Assembly: GCA_006503475.1 (NCBI GenBank)
Contig: RSEH01000027.1
Span: 62,001-126,000 of the forward strand
DNA: 64,000 nt
Source: Stentor roeselii
Lineage: Eukaryota; Ciliophora; Heterotrichea; Heterotrichida; Stentoridae
Direction of reading: 5' to 3'
Each line of letters opens with the position of its first letter. The stretch's first letter is position 1. Below the pieces are notes generated by a model. It had not been told where the DNA came from and did no database searches. It worked only from the letters and a program-made list of their open reading frames with translations. A program made the position numbers and the translations under genes. Below, in pieces: positions 47,445 through 56,814 of this stretch.

Positions 47445-48647
47445 ATGTCAGGTAAAACAAAGCTTAAACCTGAAAATAAATTGGTTGTTGAATCAGTAAG
47501 ACCATTTAATGTGCTTTTAAATAGTTCAACCTTTGAAAGAAACTCTCTGGGTAAGCCGAAACCCCGATGCCAAATTTTAAATTTTACTCATTTACCTAGT
47601 TCGCATTCTCCTCCACCATCAAGTATGCTCGAAGCACTAATAGCAAAACACACCTTAAAAACTCGTCATTCCGAAAAATTCAATCTAAACAGTCGTCCAA
47701 AAACTGTCCTCGGAAAAAAAAAGAAGTTAAAGGGAGAAAACATCGCTGAAAACTCAAAAGAGGCTACATCCTTTCTAGAAAACCTTCCAAAATTCGTCCA
47801 TAACAGCAAAAAAGAGAACTCTAAGATCTCTAACTACGAATTCGGAGATGAAATCGGAAGAGGTGCATTTGGGACAGTACGTTTGGGGATTCACACAGAG
47901 ACCGGCGAAAAAGTTGCAATCAAAATCTACGAAAAATCTTCTCTTATAACTCCGAACCGTAAGAAAAATATTCAAAGAGAAATAAAAATTTTAAACAAAC
48001 TTTTCCATCCAAATATTGTGCGACTTCTAACAACTGTCGAAACGAGTTCCAGTTATAATCTGGTGCTCGAGTACATTTCAGGTTGTTCTTTAAAAGACTA
48101 CCTTGCCAGCCGATCATCAAAGCGAATCGATGAAAGCCAAGCAATATCAATAATGTCCCAACTTCTAAATTGCCTAGATTTCATGCACGGAAAAGGGGTA
48201 TGCCACCGAGACCTAAAGCTAGAAAACATCTTGATAGACGAAAGCCACACAGTAAAATTAATTGACTTCGGTTTTTCAACATACATATCAACTAACAAGA
48301 AAGTCCAGCTTTACTGCGGAACATTTTACTACATGGCTCCTGAAGTCTTACTAAACAAAGAGTCATTCGGGCCTCCCATCGACATCTGGGCCTGCGGGGT
48401 GTTGCTTTACGTTCTCATCACTGGAACTTTTCCATTCAAAGGTAAAACCAAGCAAGAAGTCTATTCAAAAATGTTGAACAAGACCATCTTGCTGCCAAGT
48501 CACTTGTCTTCTGACGTGAAAGACTTAATTTCTTCTATTTTCGACGTCGATCCAGAGAACAGGCCGACTGCCGGCCAGGTCTTATCAGGACCTTGGATAA
48601 ACAATTGGAAAATGAAGTCGATGATTAACAAGCCTTTTACTTATTAA
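47445..48647 (+). CDS. Ser/Thr protein kinase, CAMK/AMPK-like
   Basis: This 400-residue protein has a 130-residue basic N-terminal extension and a full kinase domain (about 131-392). The Gly-rich loop is GRGAFGTVRLG and the VAIK lysine is Lys160. The catalytic loop CHRDLKLENIL has Asp256, DFG Asp274 sits in LIDFGFST, and the activation segment reads YCGTFYYMAPEV with Thr in the T-loop. WACGVLLYVLITGTFPFKG is typical of AMPK/MARK/NIM1 kinases of the CAMK group. The domain runs to the C-terminus without UBA or regulatory tail. All catalytic residues are present, so it should be active. The substrate is unknown. Confidence 0.92.
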   Translation: MSGKTKLKPENKLVVESVRPFNVLLNSSTFERNSLGKPKPRCQILNFTHLPSSHSPPPSSMLEALIAKHTLKTRHSEKFNLNSRPKTVLGKKKKLKGENIAENSKEATSFLENLPKFVHNSKKENSKISNYEFGDEIGRGAFGTVRLGIHTETGEKVAIKIYEKSSLITPNRKKNIQREIKILNKLFHPNIVRLLTTVETSSSYNLVLEYISGCSLKDYLASRSSKRIDESQAISIMSQLLNCLDFMHGKGVCHRDLKLENILIDESHTVKLIDFGFSTYISTNKKVQLYCGTFYYMAPEVLLNKESFGPPIDIWACGVLLYVLITGTFPFKGKTKQEVYSKMLNKTILLPSHLSSDVKDLISSIFDVDPENRPTAGQVLSGPWINNWKMKSMINKPFTY

Positions 48648-48666
48648 CTTATAAATTACTGAATAG

Positions 48667-48939
48667 ATGTTCAATAGCCTTTTGCAGTACTTTTTCGAGG
48701 TTTCATCAAAAATTGATAAGGAATTCGAGGTTTCTCTTGGAAGGTTCATTGCGAAACATCCAGAAATTTTCATTGTTGGGTTTTGTGCTTTGCTTGTTTT
48801 CACGATTTTTCTTGGATTTTACCTGAAAAAACTCGCTGCTCGGCTCAGGGATGTGAGGATTTTGGTTATTAGGGAAAAAGAAGCGAAAGGACTGCTTCAA
48901 CATAAGACGAGTCGCGAAGAATTGATGAATATTAACTAA
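48667..48939 (+). CDS. small single-pass membrane protein
   Basis: This 90-residue protein has one strong hydrophobic helix at about 32-53 (PEIFIVGFCALLVFTIFLGF), a short N-terminal amphipathic region and a basic/charged helix after the TM (KKLAARLRDVRILVIREKEA). No family is recognised. It lies 19 bp after the kinase stop on the same strand and 12 bp from the convergent coiled-coil gene. Its codon use and hydrophobic core argue that it is a real gene. Confidence 0.55.
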   Translation: MFNSLLQYFFEVSSKIDKEFEVSLGRFIAKHPEIFIVGFCALLVFTIFLGFYLKKLAARLRDVRILVIREKEAKGLLQHKTSREELMNIN

Positions 48940-48951
48940 TGTAAAGGTTTT

Positions 48952-49482
48952 CTATTGTTTTATGTTTGACGTGCAGTCTATCAACTCGCAGATGAATTGA
49001 ATTAGTTTTATGTAAGCTTGGTCGAGTCTGAATGAGTGAAGAAAGGATAAAAAAGAATCTTCATTCGTTTTTGATAAAAAAATTTCGAAGATCAAATCGT
49101 TTTCTTTTACCTTTTTTAAAAATTTATTTGTGTTCATCAGGACTTCTTCGTGGGAAACTTTTGGGTATATTGCGTCTGAAGGTTTTAAGGAGTGGGTTGA
49201 ATTTTCTTGTTGGAGATCTGAAAGAAGCTTTTCGAGAAATAGTCTTTGGGAAATTTCTTGCTTTAGTTGATGCTTATAGTTTAATATCTTTCCTAATAGT
49301 TTTTCTTGTTTTTCTATCATTTTTTGAGCCCAAGCCTTAAGTTTTCCTTTCTGGTCTTCGATGATTTTGATCATTATGTCTGCCTCATTTATTTCATTAA
49401 GAATGTTTTTTTCGAAGACTAGAACCGAAAGATTATCCTGATTTTTATCTGATTTGAGTATTTGCTTGGAGCTGCTTTGCAT
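48952..49482 (-). CDS. hypothetical coiled-coil protein
   Basis: This 176-residue protein is predicted to be helical. A coiled coil spans about 25-95 (EINEADIMIKIIEDQKGKLK, MIEKQEKLLGKILNYKHQLK). After a break near 100 a second helical part (NTNKFLKKVKENDLIFEIFL and SFRLDQAYIKLIQFICELID) may be globular. No family is recognised. It converges with the small membrane protein gene (12 bp between stops). Confidence 0.55.
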   Translation of the reverse strand: MQSSSKQILKSDKNQDNLSVLVFEKNILNEINEADIMIKIIEDQKGKLKAWAQKMIEKQEKLLGKILNYKHQLKQEISQRLFLEKLLSDLQQENSTHSLKPSDAIYPKVSHEEVLMNTNKFLKKVKENDLIFEIFLSKTNEDSFLSFLHSFRLDQAYIKLIQFICELIDCTSNIKQ

Positions 49483-50574
49483 GATAGCACTATTCTAAAT
49501 ATTATAAAGATTCTAAACTGTAACTTTTTCTAAATTATCAAAGCCTAGCTACAAAGCCACTTTCTCCAAACTGGTAATACTCTACAACCTCACACCCTTA
49601 ATAGCCATTATAATACCAAAGAAATTAGCTGGCTTTAAAACTCAAAAATTCTGAATTTAACTAAACTCAATATAAGAATGTTTTCATTAAGTCTATTCCT
49701 GTTGATTCTTCCCCAAATAAGCCAAGATAATGAAGCATCACCTTTTTAGTTTAATTCCTTACTTGAATAAAATCTAAACCTCATTTCAAATATTTTATTC
49801 TATTATTGTAAAAAATAGTTGTAGGATTCATATCATTTTCAGTTTATTTACAGTTTATATTTATTAAATGTGAAAATCATTGCATCCTTTTTAACAATCT
49901 GTAAATATTAATGATCCTGGAACCAGATACGATATAACCAATTCTGCTAGTATTTTCTGAGATCTTTAAAATACTATAACGCACAATTTTTTCTCAATTA
50001 TCTTCAAACTTTGCATCAATTCACACATCCTTTACTTTATGATAAGATTTAACTTGCGCTTGCCTAATTTTTTTTATCAATCTTAAATACTTTCGCCATA
50101 TATTTGAATACCAAACTCTTCAATAGTATCTTATAATATATGTTTCATTTCTTGATAAATTAATAACTTTAAGGGCAAAACCAGTTGATATAATTACCTA
50201 AAACTCCTATTTATATAATCTTATGCATAATAGTATTATAGTCATGTTATAATACAGTTTTTTTAATTTAAAATTGTCTTTTCATTATTGTGAAACATTT
50301 CAGGTATAATAAACCACCATCTCTCTAATACAATTCACTATCAAAAAACAAAAAGAGTCTTAAAAGTAGAAATATTTCAATCAATCTTATGATTTCTGCT
50401 CCAAATAATCACTTATACATTCCAAAAATTATTTAAATATGCAGCCTCTGAAAATCCCTGAAACCAGAATAATCAACTAAAAAAATAGATATAAATAATC
50501 ACTTCCACCTCAAATCCAAAAAAATAATTTCTAATAATTAACCCCTAATCTCTAACCCCAAATCCTCTCTAAAA
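49483..50574. other. largest intergenic spacer (1092 bp), no gene recognised
   Basis: AT-rich, no long frame and no tRNA-like T-arm seen. A 23-codon frame at 49679 starts like a signal peptide (MFSLSLFLLILPQISQ) but stops at once and no 15-nt intron rescues it. The right 180 bp is C/A-rich and G-poor. Confidence 0.65.
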
Positions 50575-53187
50575 CTACTCAAAATTTTTTTTCTTTCCAA
50601 TAATAATCTTGAACCCATCCCCAGCGACAGCAAATTCATCAGGATCATCATCGGACAATATAAACTTCTGAAAGCTTTCCGAACTTTCGCTCTGTTCCTC
50701 TAAAAACGTGACTCTTTTGCGATCCCTGCACCCTCTTCCATATTCCAAGTCATCACTAGGTCCCTGAAGACAAAGCCAATCCGGAAGTTCATCATCTCCA
50801 AGAAGCCTTGCATTATATTCCTCAACAAAAGCTCGATCCGCATCAATTTTTTCAAACAATTCAAATTCTTCCTGATTTCTTGCAATAATTTCATTAAGTT
50901 GTTGATCATTCAAGAACTCATTTTCATCTTTCACCGAGTCATCATCCTCATCATTTTTCAATAAATTTCTAAGTCTTTCTCTTCTGTCATATTCAGTCGC
51001 TTTTGAGTTGAAAAGTCCAGCTTCGATGACTTTGGCTTCGACGTCTTTTTTATAAGCGGCTTTAGTGAGAATGGTTTCTTCAATTCGAGTGTTTGTGACA
51101 AGGCGATAAACGCGGACTTCCTTTTTCTGCCCGATTCGATGTGCACGGTCCTGTGCCTGGAGGTCCATGTGTGGGTTCCAGTCAGAGTCGTAAATAATGA
51201 CAGTGTCAGCTGCTTGGAGGTTGATTCCAAGTCCTCCAGCCCTGGTGCTTAATAAAAAAATGCTGTAATGGGACTCAGGCATGTTAAACAAATGAACTCG
51301 ATGGTCTCTGTCATCAGGCTTCGTCGCTCCATCAAGTCTTAAATAATCGAAATTGCGATAATCAAAGTAAAGTTGCATGATGTCCATCAACTGAGTCATC
51401 TGGCAGAAAATTAACACCTTGTGCTTGGTTTGAATGAACTTTTCAAGCATTCGGTCAAGGATTTCGAATTTACCTGAACATCTCCAGATCTCGTCACTGA
51501 CGGGGATTTGGTTGTAATGTAAGAAGAGGTAAGGATGATTGCAGACTTTTCGTAATTGCATCACTGTATTGTTTAGATTTTTCGCTTTCCATGTACTGTT
51601 TTGACCGTAACAGCTTTTTTCTTGAATGTCTTTGTAAAGTCTTCTTTGCCATGAACTGAGTTCTACTTTTATCACGTATTCAACTTTGTCTGGAAGTTGA
51701 GATTCTACCTCTTTTTTTACTCTTCTTAGTAAAAAAGGCCTGAGAACTTGGTGAAGACGGTTTATTACTAGTAAGGTTTCTTCTTCGTTTAATGAGACGT
51801 GCTTCTCGTTTGACATCTTTGCGAAGGGCTGGTTGAACCATTTTTCGAAATCGTCTTGGGAATGGAAAATTTTAGGAAGTAAAAAGTTTAGAAGAGACCA
51901 AAGCTCTGCCAGGTTGTTTTGAAGAGGAGTGCCGGTTAGAAGAAGACGGTGCTGGGAGTTGTATTGAAGACCTAGGACTTGGGCGAATTTTGATTTTGAG
52001 TTTTTCATTCTGTGTCCTTCGTCTACTACTATGTGGCACCAGTCAATCTTAGTGAGTTGCAATTTATCTTTCATAATATATTCATAAGTAGTAAGCAAAA
52101 CATTAAACTTTCTCGGAGCCAGTACATTCCCAGCAATATGTTTTCGATGAGCAGGAGGTCCCTTATAAATAACCACCTTGATTTTAGGAGCCCATTTCTT
52201 AAACTCCATCATCCAATTACTTAAAGTGCTAAGCGGGACGACAACAAGAAAAGGTCCATTAACATCTTTATTTTCAATGAGATACTGAAAAAGTGCGATA
52301 GTTTGAATAGTTTTTCCAAGTCCCATTTCATCTGCAAGTATTCCATGCAAGTTATTGTTATAAAGACTGACAAGCCACTGAAGTCCTTGCAGCTGATAAG
52401 TCTTCAAAGCCCCTCCTTCAATCCCCTTCGGCTGTATTTTTACCTCTTCCTGAATCGTATGAGTGACTTGATAATAAGCCCTAGAAGCGACTCTGAGACT
52501 TTCAGCGATTTTTTCTCCAGTGAGTTCATCATTTTCCTCTTCCTGCTCAGTGCGATTATCACTTTCACCTTTCTGAACCAAGACCTTGGCTCCAATAAGT
52601 CTTAAAAAGTCATCAGTTTGTTTTAAAATCTGTAAAAGTCTTGAATTTTTAGTGGTATTGATCAGTTCAATATAAGCATCCATGTCATTTTCCTTAAGCG
52701 CTTTCATCCTTTCTTTCTCATTTTTTTCCCTTTTTGAATTTCCTTGTCTATCTAAAACTTCAATGAAATTTTTGCATCCATTCGCGTTTTTTTTCAAGTT
52801 TACTACTTTTTTTTTATGAAAGTCAAAAAATTGCAGGTTGTGATGATAAATGTCTTTCATCAGATTTCTATGGACTTCTTTCTGCTTCGCTGAAGGACCT
52901 CTTGAAATCATTGTCTTGAAGCGGTCTTGAATTTTTTCACTTTGAACTAAAAGGTGGTCTTTCGCGAATATCCTTCTGTAGCTATCCCTGTCAATAAGAC
53001 TTGTTTCCAGCATTTTTTCACTGAGGTCTTTCGATCGAGGTAGCAGGTCTCTTAATTCTTCTCTGATTTTTCGATGGTCTTCCCTGACGTGCATCAGGAG
53101 GTAAGAATGAGCGAACATGTTTTCAAGAGACTCTTGTTTTGGCTTCAGTCTGTTTTCTGAGCGCTTTGATTTTGACTTGTTCGACAT
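50575..53187 (-). CDS. SMARCA: SWI/SNF catalytic ATPase, BRM/SNF2 subfamily
   Basis: The 870-residue protein has a BRM-type HSA/post-HSA region (about 100-195: KEVHRNLMKDIYHHNLQFFD, then NEKERMKALKENDMDAYIEL and LLQILKQTDDFLRLIG), which recruits actin-related proteins. A two-lobe SNF2 ATPase follows: Walker A DEMGLGKT (Lys292), DEGH box (Asp389), GTPLQNNLAELWSLLNFLLP, and the C-lobe with STRAGGLGINLQAADTVI and QAQDRAHRIGQ. A short SnAC-like acidic part follows. There is no C-terminal bromodomain, unlike yeast and animal enzymes, and the protein is shorter (870 against about 1500). It is the motor of the remodeller to which the SMARCD-like protein at 17566 should belong. The start is 4 bp downstream of the CX9C gene's stop. 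Confidence 0.95.
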   Translation of the reverse strand: MSNKSKSKRSENRLKPKQESLENMFAHSYLLMHVREDHRKIREELRDLLPRSKDLSEKMLETSLIDRDSYRRIFAKDHLLVQSEKIQDRFKTMISRGPSAKQKEVHRNLMKDIYHHNLQFFDFHKKKVVNLKKNANGCKNFIEVLDRQGNSKREKNEKERMKALKENDMDAYIELINTTKNSRLLQILKQTDDFLRLIGAKVLVQKGESDNRTEQEEENDELTGEKIAESLRVASRAYYQVTHTIQEEVKIQPKGIEGGALKTYQLQGLQWLVSLYNNNLHGILADEMGLGKTIQTIALFQYLIENKDVNGPFLVVVPLSTLSNWMMEFKKWAPKIKVVIYKGPPAHRKHIAGNVLAPRKFNVLLTTYEYIMKDKLQLTKIDWCHIVVDEGHRMKNSKSKFAQVLGLQYNSQHRLLLTGTPLQNNLAELWSLLNFLLPKIFHSQDDFEKWFNQPFAKMSNEKHVSLNEEETLLVINRLHQVLRPFLLRRVKKEVESQLPDKVEYVIKVELSSWQRRLYKDIQEKSCYGQNSTWKAKNLNNTVMQLRKVCNHPYLFLHYNQIPVSDEIWRCSGKFEILDRMLEKFIQTKHKVLIFCQMTQLMDIMQLYFDYRNFDYLRLDGATKPDDRDHRVHLFNMPESHYSIFLLSTRAGGLGINLQAADTVIIYDSDWNPHMDLQAQDRAHRIGQKKEVRVYRLVTNTRIEETILTKAAYKKDVEAKVIEAGLFNSKATEYDRRERLRNLLKNDEDDDSVKDENEFLNDQQLNEIIARNQEEFELFEKIDADRAFVEEYNARLLGDDELPDWLCLQGPSDDLEYGRGCRDRKRVTFLEEQSESSESFQKFILSDDDPDEFAVAGDGFKIIIGKKKNFE

Positions 53188-53191
53188 ATTA

Positions 53192-53587
53192 TTAAGTCTT
53201 AGCTATTTTAGGGTCTTTTAGACGTTCGAAGTAGGATAGGCTTGAGTCTAAAAGCCATGATGGTCGATCTGTTGAAGACTCGCATCGCAAAAAACGGTGA
53301 AGTTCGGTTTTGCAGTTTTTTTCTGTCTCGTTGCAGTCTTCCAGGGTGTTAAGTTTTGAGAAGCATTTAGAGTTCACACGGTCGAGCCATGAGTTTAAAG
53401 AATCTACGCATTTTTGTTTTGAGTATACCTCCGATTCACATTCAGAGTCGCCTTTGCAGATTTCTTGATCTTTGTAAAGGGTGCAGAGTGAACTTGGGTC
53501 AAGCATGTAACCATATCCGAGACTATCTTGAGTATGACTTTTTGGAATCCTATAAAACCCAGGTCCGAAAGCAAGATAATAAATCAT
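53192..53587 (-). CDS. mitochondrial CX9C protein, resembling complex I NDUFA8
   Basis: This 131-residue protein contains three CX9C motifs: CESEVYSKQKC, CFSKLNTLEDC and CKTELHRFLRC, the disulfide-bonded coiled-coil-helix pattern of intermembrane-space proteins imported by Mia40. A further Cys pair spaced by eight residues (CTLYKDQEIC) lies before them. Such multiple CX9C arrays occur in NDUFA8 (PGIV) of complex I and in assembly factors; I favour NDUFA8-like without certainty. No presequence is needed for this import route. The SNF2 gene starts only 4 bp after this stop on the same strand. Confidence 0.7.
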   Translation of the reverse strand: MIYYLAFGPGFYRIPKSHTQDSLGYGYMLDPSSLCTLYKDQEICKGDSECESEVYSKQKCVDSLNSWLDRVNSKCFSKLNTLEDCNETEKNCKTELHRFLRCESSTDRPSWLLDSSLSYFERLKDPKIAKT

Positions 53588-53780
53588 TGAAATATAAAAT
53601 TAGTGCAATATTTCTTTATTTAAACCTAATAATATTAATCTAGACCAACAGTCGTTATTATAAAATTCGTTTTTTGATTTTCTTTGCTTAAGCGTTTGAA
53701 TTAACTCAAGAAAATTACTTTTTCCTTTGTTATAGTGCAAAGTCTCCCTGTTGAAAAAATTGCCATTTATAATTTTGTGA

Positions 53781-54623
53781 ATGCTCGGTAGGGTTTCAAG
53801 TAAGTTTTTCTCATCATCCACTTCTAAATCTTCTCTTCGTTATTTGACTAGGGATCAAGTCAAAACTTATGAAGAAGAAGGATACTTGGTAGTCAAAAAC
53901 TTGCTTCCTCCTTCAATCCGAGACAACCTGTCAAAATGGTCGTCAGAAATTGAGAGCTGGGAAGAAACCCCAGGAAAATGGATGAAGTACTTCGAATACG
54001 ACAAAAAGTCAGGTCAGCGACTATTATGCCGAATTGAGAACTTTTTGCCTTATTTTCCCGAACTAAAAGAGATATCCTACGGTCTGATAAATGACATAAG
54101 TTCCGACTTATTCGGAGAAGAGGCATCAGTATACAAAGAAAAGATAAACTTCAAGTTCCCTCACGGCAGTGGCTTTAACGCCCATCAAGACCAGCCAGCT
54201 TTCGTGAGTTTCGGAATCGACAAGCTTCTGACAGTCCTTCTTCCGATAGACCCGAACACAAGAGAGTCAGGAGGACTTGACATGGTGAGAAGAGTTCACA
54301 AAGAAAGGAAGATCTACGCTCAGAACACTGACGGATCCATTCAAACTGACTTAGAGGCTAACATGACTTGGATCCCTGTTGATGGAAACGCGGGAGACGT
54401 TGTTTTCTTTGATAGTTTCGTGCCTCATCGAAGTGATGTCAATAAAAGTCGCTTCACTCGAAGAAATCTTTACTTGACTTATAACCCGGCTTCTCTTGGA
54501 AACTTCAGGGACAGTTATTATGAAGAAAAAAGAAGACTTTTCCCTCCTGAATGCGAAAGAGATCCAACTAAGGATTACAGTGAAGGTGCTAAAGTGTTCA
54601 ATGTAGCTAATCCTATTAAATAG
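53781..54623 (+). CDS. phytanoyl-CoA dioxygenase (PhyH) family Fe(II)/2-oxoglutarate oxygenase
   Basis: This 280-residue protein has the PhyH core: YEEEGYLVVKNLLPPSIRDN near the start, the iron-binding HxD as His135 and Asp137 in GFNAHQDQPA, the second iron His216 in SFVPHRSDVN, and the 2-oxoglutarate-binding Arg shortly after (SRFTRR). GDVVFFDSFVPH is typical of the last strands. The N-terminus (MLGRVSSKFFSSSTSKSSLR) looks like a mitochondrial presequence. Family members hydroxylate fatty acyl-CoAs, ectoine and other small molecules, so the substrate is open. All metal ligands are present. Confidence 0.9.
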   Translation: MLGRVSSKFFSSSTSKSSLRYLTRDQVKTYEEEGYLVVKNLLPPSIRDNLSKWSSEIESWEETPGKWMKYFEYDKKSGQRLLCRIENFLPYFPELKEISYGLINDISSDLFGEEASVYKEKINFKFPHGSGFNAHQDQPAFVSFGIDKLLTVLLPIDPNTRESGGLDMVRRVHKERKIYAQNTDGSIQTDLEANMTWIPVDGNAGDVVFFDSFVPHRSDVNKSRFTRRNLYLTYNPASLGNFRDSYYEEKRRLFPPECERDPTKDYSEGAKVFNVANPIK

Positions 54624-54720
54624 ATAATTTTCAGATCACTTTAATATCCATTTTGATACGAAAGATCTGAACAAGATACAAGTATCTCAGGTATTCAATT
54701 TTCTTAGAAGATGATTATAA

Positions 54721-55614
54721 ATGTTTTTTACTTGGCTTTGTATTCTTGTTCACCTTGGAGATTCGACTGTTTATCTTCAGGAAGAATTTGATGCTAATTG
54801 GGACAAACGATGGGTTCAGTCTCAGTATTTGGAATACGCTCGGTTTACTCTTAGTCCTGGGTGGTGGTACCCTGATGTCACTGATACCGGCATTCTAACT
54901 GAAACCATGGACCAACAGTATGTTATTTCAAGAAAATTTCCGAGCTTCTCTATGAAGGAACGACCTTTGGTCGTTCAGTTCACTTTAAGAATGCATCAGG
55001 ATCCTATTTGTGGAGGGAATTATTTGAAAGTACTTCCGAAGAACTTTGATGGAAAGAGATTTAACTCGAATTCAAAGTTTTTGTTAATGTTTGGACCTGA
55101 TATTTGTGAGCAAAATGAAAAGATACATATTTTGCTGCCTTATAAAGGAGTTCATTATCAAGTTAATAAAGAAATGACTTTCCCGAATGATACTCTTACT
55201 CATCAATTAACACTTATTGTTAAACCGGATTTTTCTGTTGTTTATCTTTTGGATAACTCAGAAGTTTTCAGTGGAAACTTGAAGAAGGACTTTGGAGAAG
55301 TAATGATTGATTCGGAAGTTTATGAAATCAATGATATTGGAGGGGTCGGGTTCGAATTGTTTCAAACTGTACCTGGAAGCTTGTTTGATAATATTTTTAT
55401 TGGTGATAGTGTTGAAGAGGCTTATCTTTTCTCGGTTAAAACTTTTCTTCCTAGGCAAAAAAACGAGCCTGAAGCTCTGGAAAAATTTAAGGAAAGTCAA
55501 GAGAAAATTCGGACTGATTATAATAAAGAACATTTGAAAAGATATGATATTGAAAATGATTTGATGAAAAAGATGGGAAAGAAGTTGAAAGTTGGAGAAA
55601 AGGTTTTCTTTTAA
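54721..55614 (+). CDS. calreticulin/calnexin-like ER lectin without the P-domain
   Basis: This 297-residue protein has a signal peptide (about 1-18) and the calreticulin lectin domain. Matches include VYLQEEFDANWDKRWVQSQY, RPLVVQFTLRMHQDPICGGN, LLMFGPDICEQNEKIHILLP and LTLIVKPDFSVVYLLDN. Cys97 and Cys129 can form the conserved disulfide. Tyr101 and Lys103, which contact glucose in calreticulin, are kept, and Asp223 (SLFDN) matches the distal sugar contact. Between VFSGNLKKDFGEV and EINDIGGVGFELFQ (about 185-207) the whole proline-rich P-domain arm is missing. The C-terminus is basic/helical and ends KVGEKVFF, with no KDEL. It therefore should bind sugar but lacks the arm that recruits PDI-type partners. 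Confidence 0.9.
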   Translation: MFFTWLCILVHLGDSTVYLQEEFDANWDKRWVQSQYLEYARFTLSPGWWYPDVTDTGILTETMDQQYVISRKFPSFSMKERPLVVQFTLRMHQDPICGGNYLKVLPKNFDGKRFNSNSKFLLMFGPDICEQNEKIHILLPYKGVHYQVNKEMTFPNDTLTHQLTLIVKPDFSVVYLLDNSEVFSGNLKKDFGEVMIDSEVYEINDIGGVGFELFQTVPGSLFDNIFIGDSVEEAYLFSVKTFLPRQKNEPEALEKFKESQEKIRTDYNKEHLKRYDIENDLMKKMGKKLKVGEKVFF

Positions 55615-55799
55615 CTAATTATTCTTGTTGAAAATTATTTTTATTAAATTCTACAACTAATCACTTTAATAAAATACTTAGTATAGTTAAATTTAACTAG
55701 AAAATAATTCTTAAGAAATCCCTGAGCATTCTTATACTCTTCATAAACTAATTCCACAATTCTCACTTAAATTCATATAAATCTTATCTATTATCTACT

Positions 55800-56792
55800 T
55801 CAATTCCTATTTCTCACTACAAATTTTCCTTGGTGTTCAAAATGAATTTTATACTCCTCAGAAAGTTCTTGAATAGCTTTTCCAACATCCTGATCAAGAA
55901 CTTTTTCAATCCAGGCCGATTCAACTTGCTTATTAAGTTTCAAATGACAGAAAACCAACAATTTTTTCGCTTCTCTAATTAAATTTTTTTCCAAAGTATT
56001 TAAAAAAAAGTCTTCTTTAATGACCTGAGCGAATTTATCCAAAGAGCTAAGAGCATTTTCAACATCATAATCTTCAAAATACTGAGTAAAAGACAGAAGA
56101 CTATCATCAAGTTTCAAAGCATTTTGAAACCTAAAAACAATTTCAAGTGTTTTTCCATTTTTTTTCAACAAACTAGAGCTGATCAAGTATCTGACCAAAT
56201 GAGGACAGGCGATTTCGACAGTATTACTAAACTTGTTATGACTGCAAATCTCCAAGAAGAAAGAAGTCTTATAAGGGAATCCGATGAAAAGAGCAGTATG
56301 AAGTAGCCATGCCTTATCCTTCTGATCATTCATTTCACTGATCATGTCTTCAGCAACTGCCTGAGCACAATCAAGTTTATTAAGCAAGACATTGGTGATC
56401 AACTCTCCCCAACTTTCAATATGATCGACTCTTCTCAGTTCATTCAACAGTTTCAAGGCCTGTTCATAATGTCCTCGTTCATACTGCAAAAAAGCACAAG
56501 ACTTAATCAAAGCGATTTCATTGTCAAGCAAGTCTTCCTTCGAGTTAACCAAGACTTGAACTCTTTTTTCTAACTCAACAAGACGGCTCTGCTCTTCTTG
56601 TCTCTCGCTTAGGCCCTCTGAGTGGCTCAGGTCTTTAGAATGAAGTTGTTGATAAGCTTCATCAAGCTTTTCATATAATTTCGTCCTTTTCAATATTTCC
56701 ACCTTGGCTGACAACTGACTCGGCTTGTGAAGGACTTGAAGAAAAAGATGATCTTCGGTAAAGTCCTGAAGCTTTCTCAGATGATCCACCAT
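55800..56792 (-). CDS. EIF3E: translation initiation factor eIF3 subunit e (INT6)
   Basis: This 330-residue protein aligns with eIF3e: a helical N-terminus, then LQYERGHYEQALKLLNELRR (matching the human FQYECGNYSGAAEYL region), SWGELITNVLLNKLDCAQAV, KAWLLHTALFIGFPY, EIACPHLVRYLISSSLLKKN and EDFFLNTLEKNLIREAKKLL, which leads into the PCI domain. The C-terminal PCI/winged-helix part is shorter and more diverged than in animals (total about 445 there). eIF3e is part of the eIF3 octamer core that loads the 40S ribosome. The start codon is only 22 bp from the start of the divergent gene at 56815. Confidence 0.88.
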   Translation of the reverse strand: MVDHLRKLQDFTEDHLFLQVLHKPSQLSAKVEILKRTKLYEKLDEAYQQLHSKDLSHSEGLSERQEEQSRLVELEKRVQVLVNSKEDLLDNEIALIKSCAFLQYERGHYEQALKLLNELRRVDHIESWGELITNVLLNKLDCAQAVAEDMISEMNDQKDKAWLLHTALFIGFPYKTSFFLEICSHNKFSNTVEIACPHLVRYLISSSLLKKNGKTLEIVFRFQNALKLDDSLLSFTQYFEDYDVENALSSLDKFAQVIKEDFFLNTLEKNLIREAKKLLVFCHLKLNKQVESAWIEKVLDQDVGKAIQELSEEYKIHFEHQGKFVVRNRN

Positions 56793-56814
56793 TTATAACA
56801 TAGTCACTAAAATA

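Noticed and set aside
49679-49753. Signal-peptide-like mini-frame MFSLSLFLLILPQISQ
   Set aside because: It stops after 23 codons and no 15-nt intron with the A10 pattern extends it.
53600-53821. 73-codon minus-strand frame between the CX9C and PhyH genes
   Set aside because: Overlaps the PhyH start on the opposite strand, has no domain or start context, and fits a chance frame.
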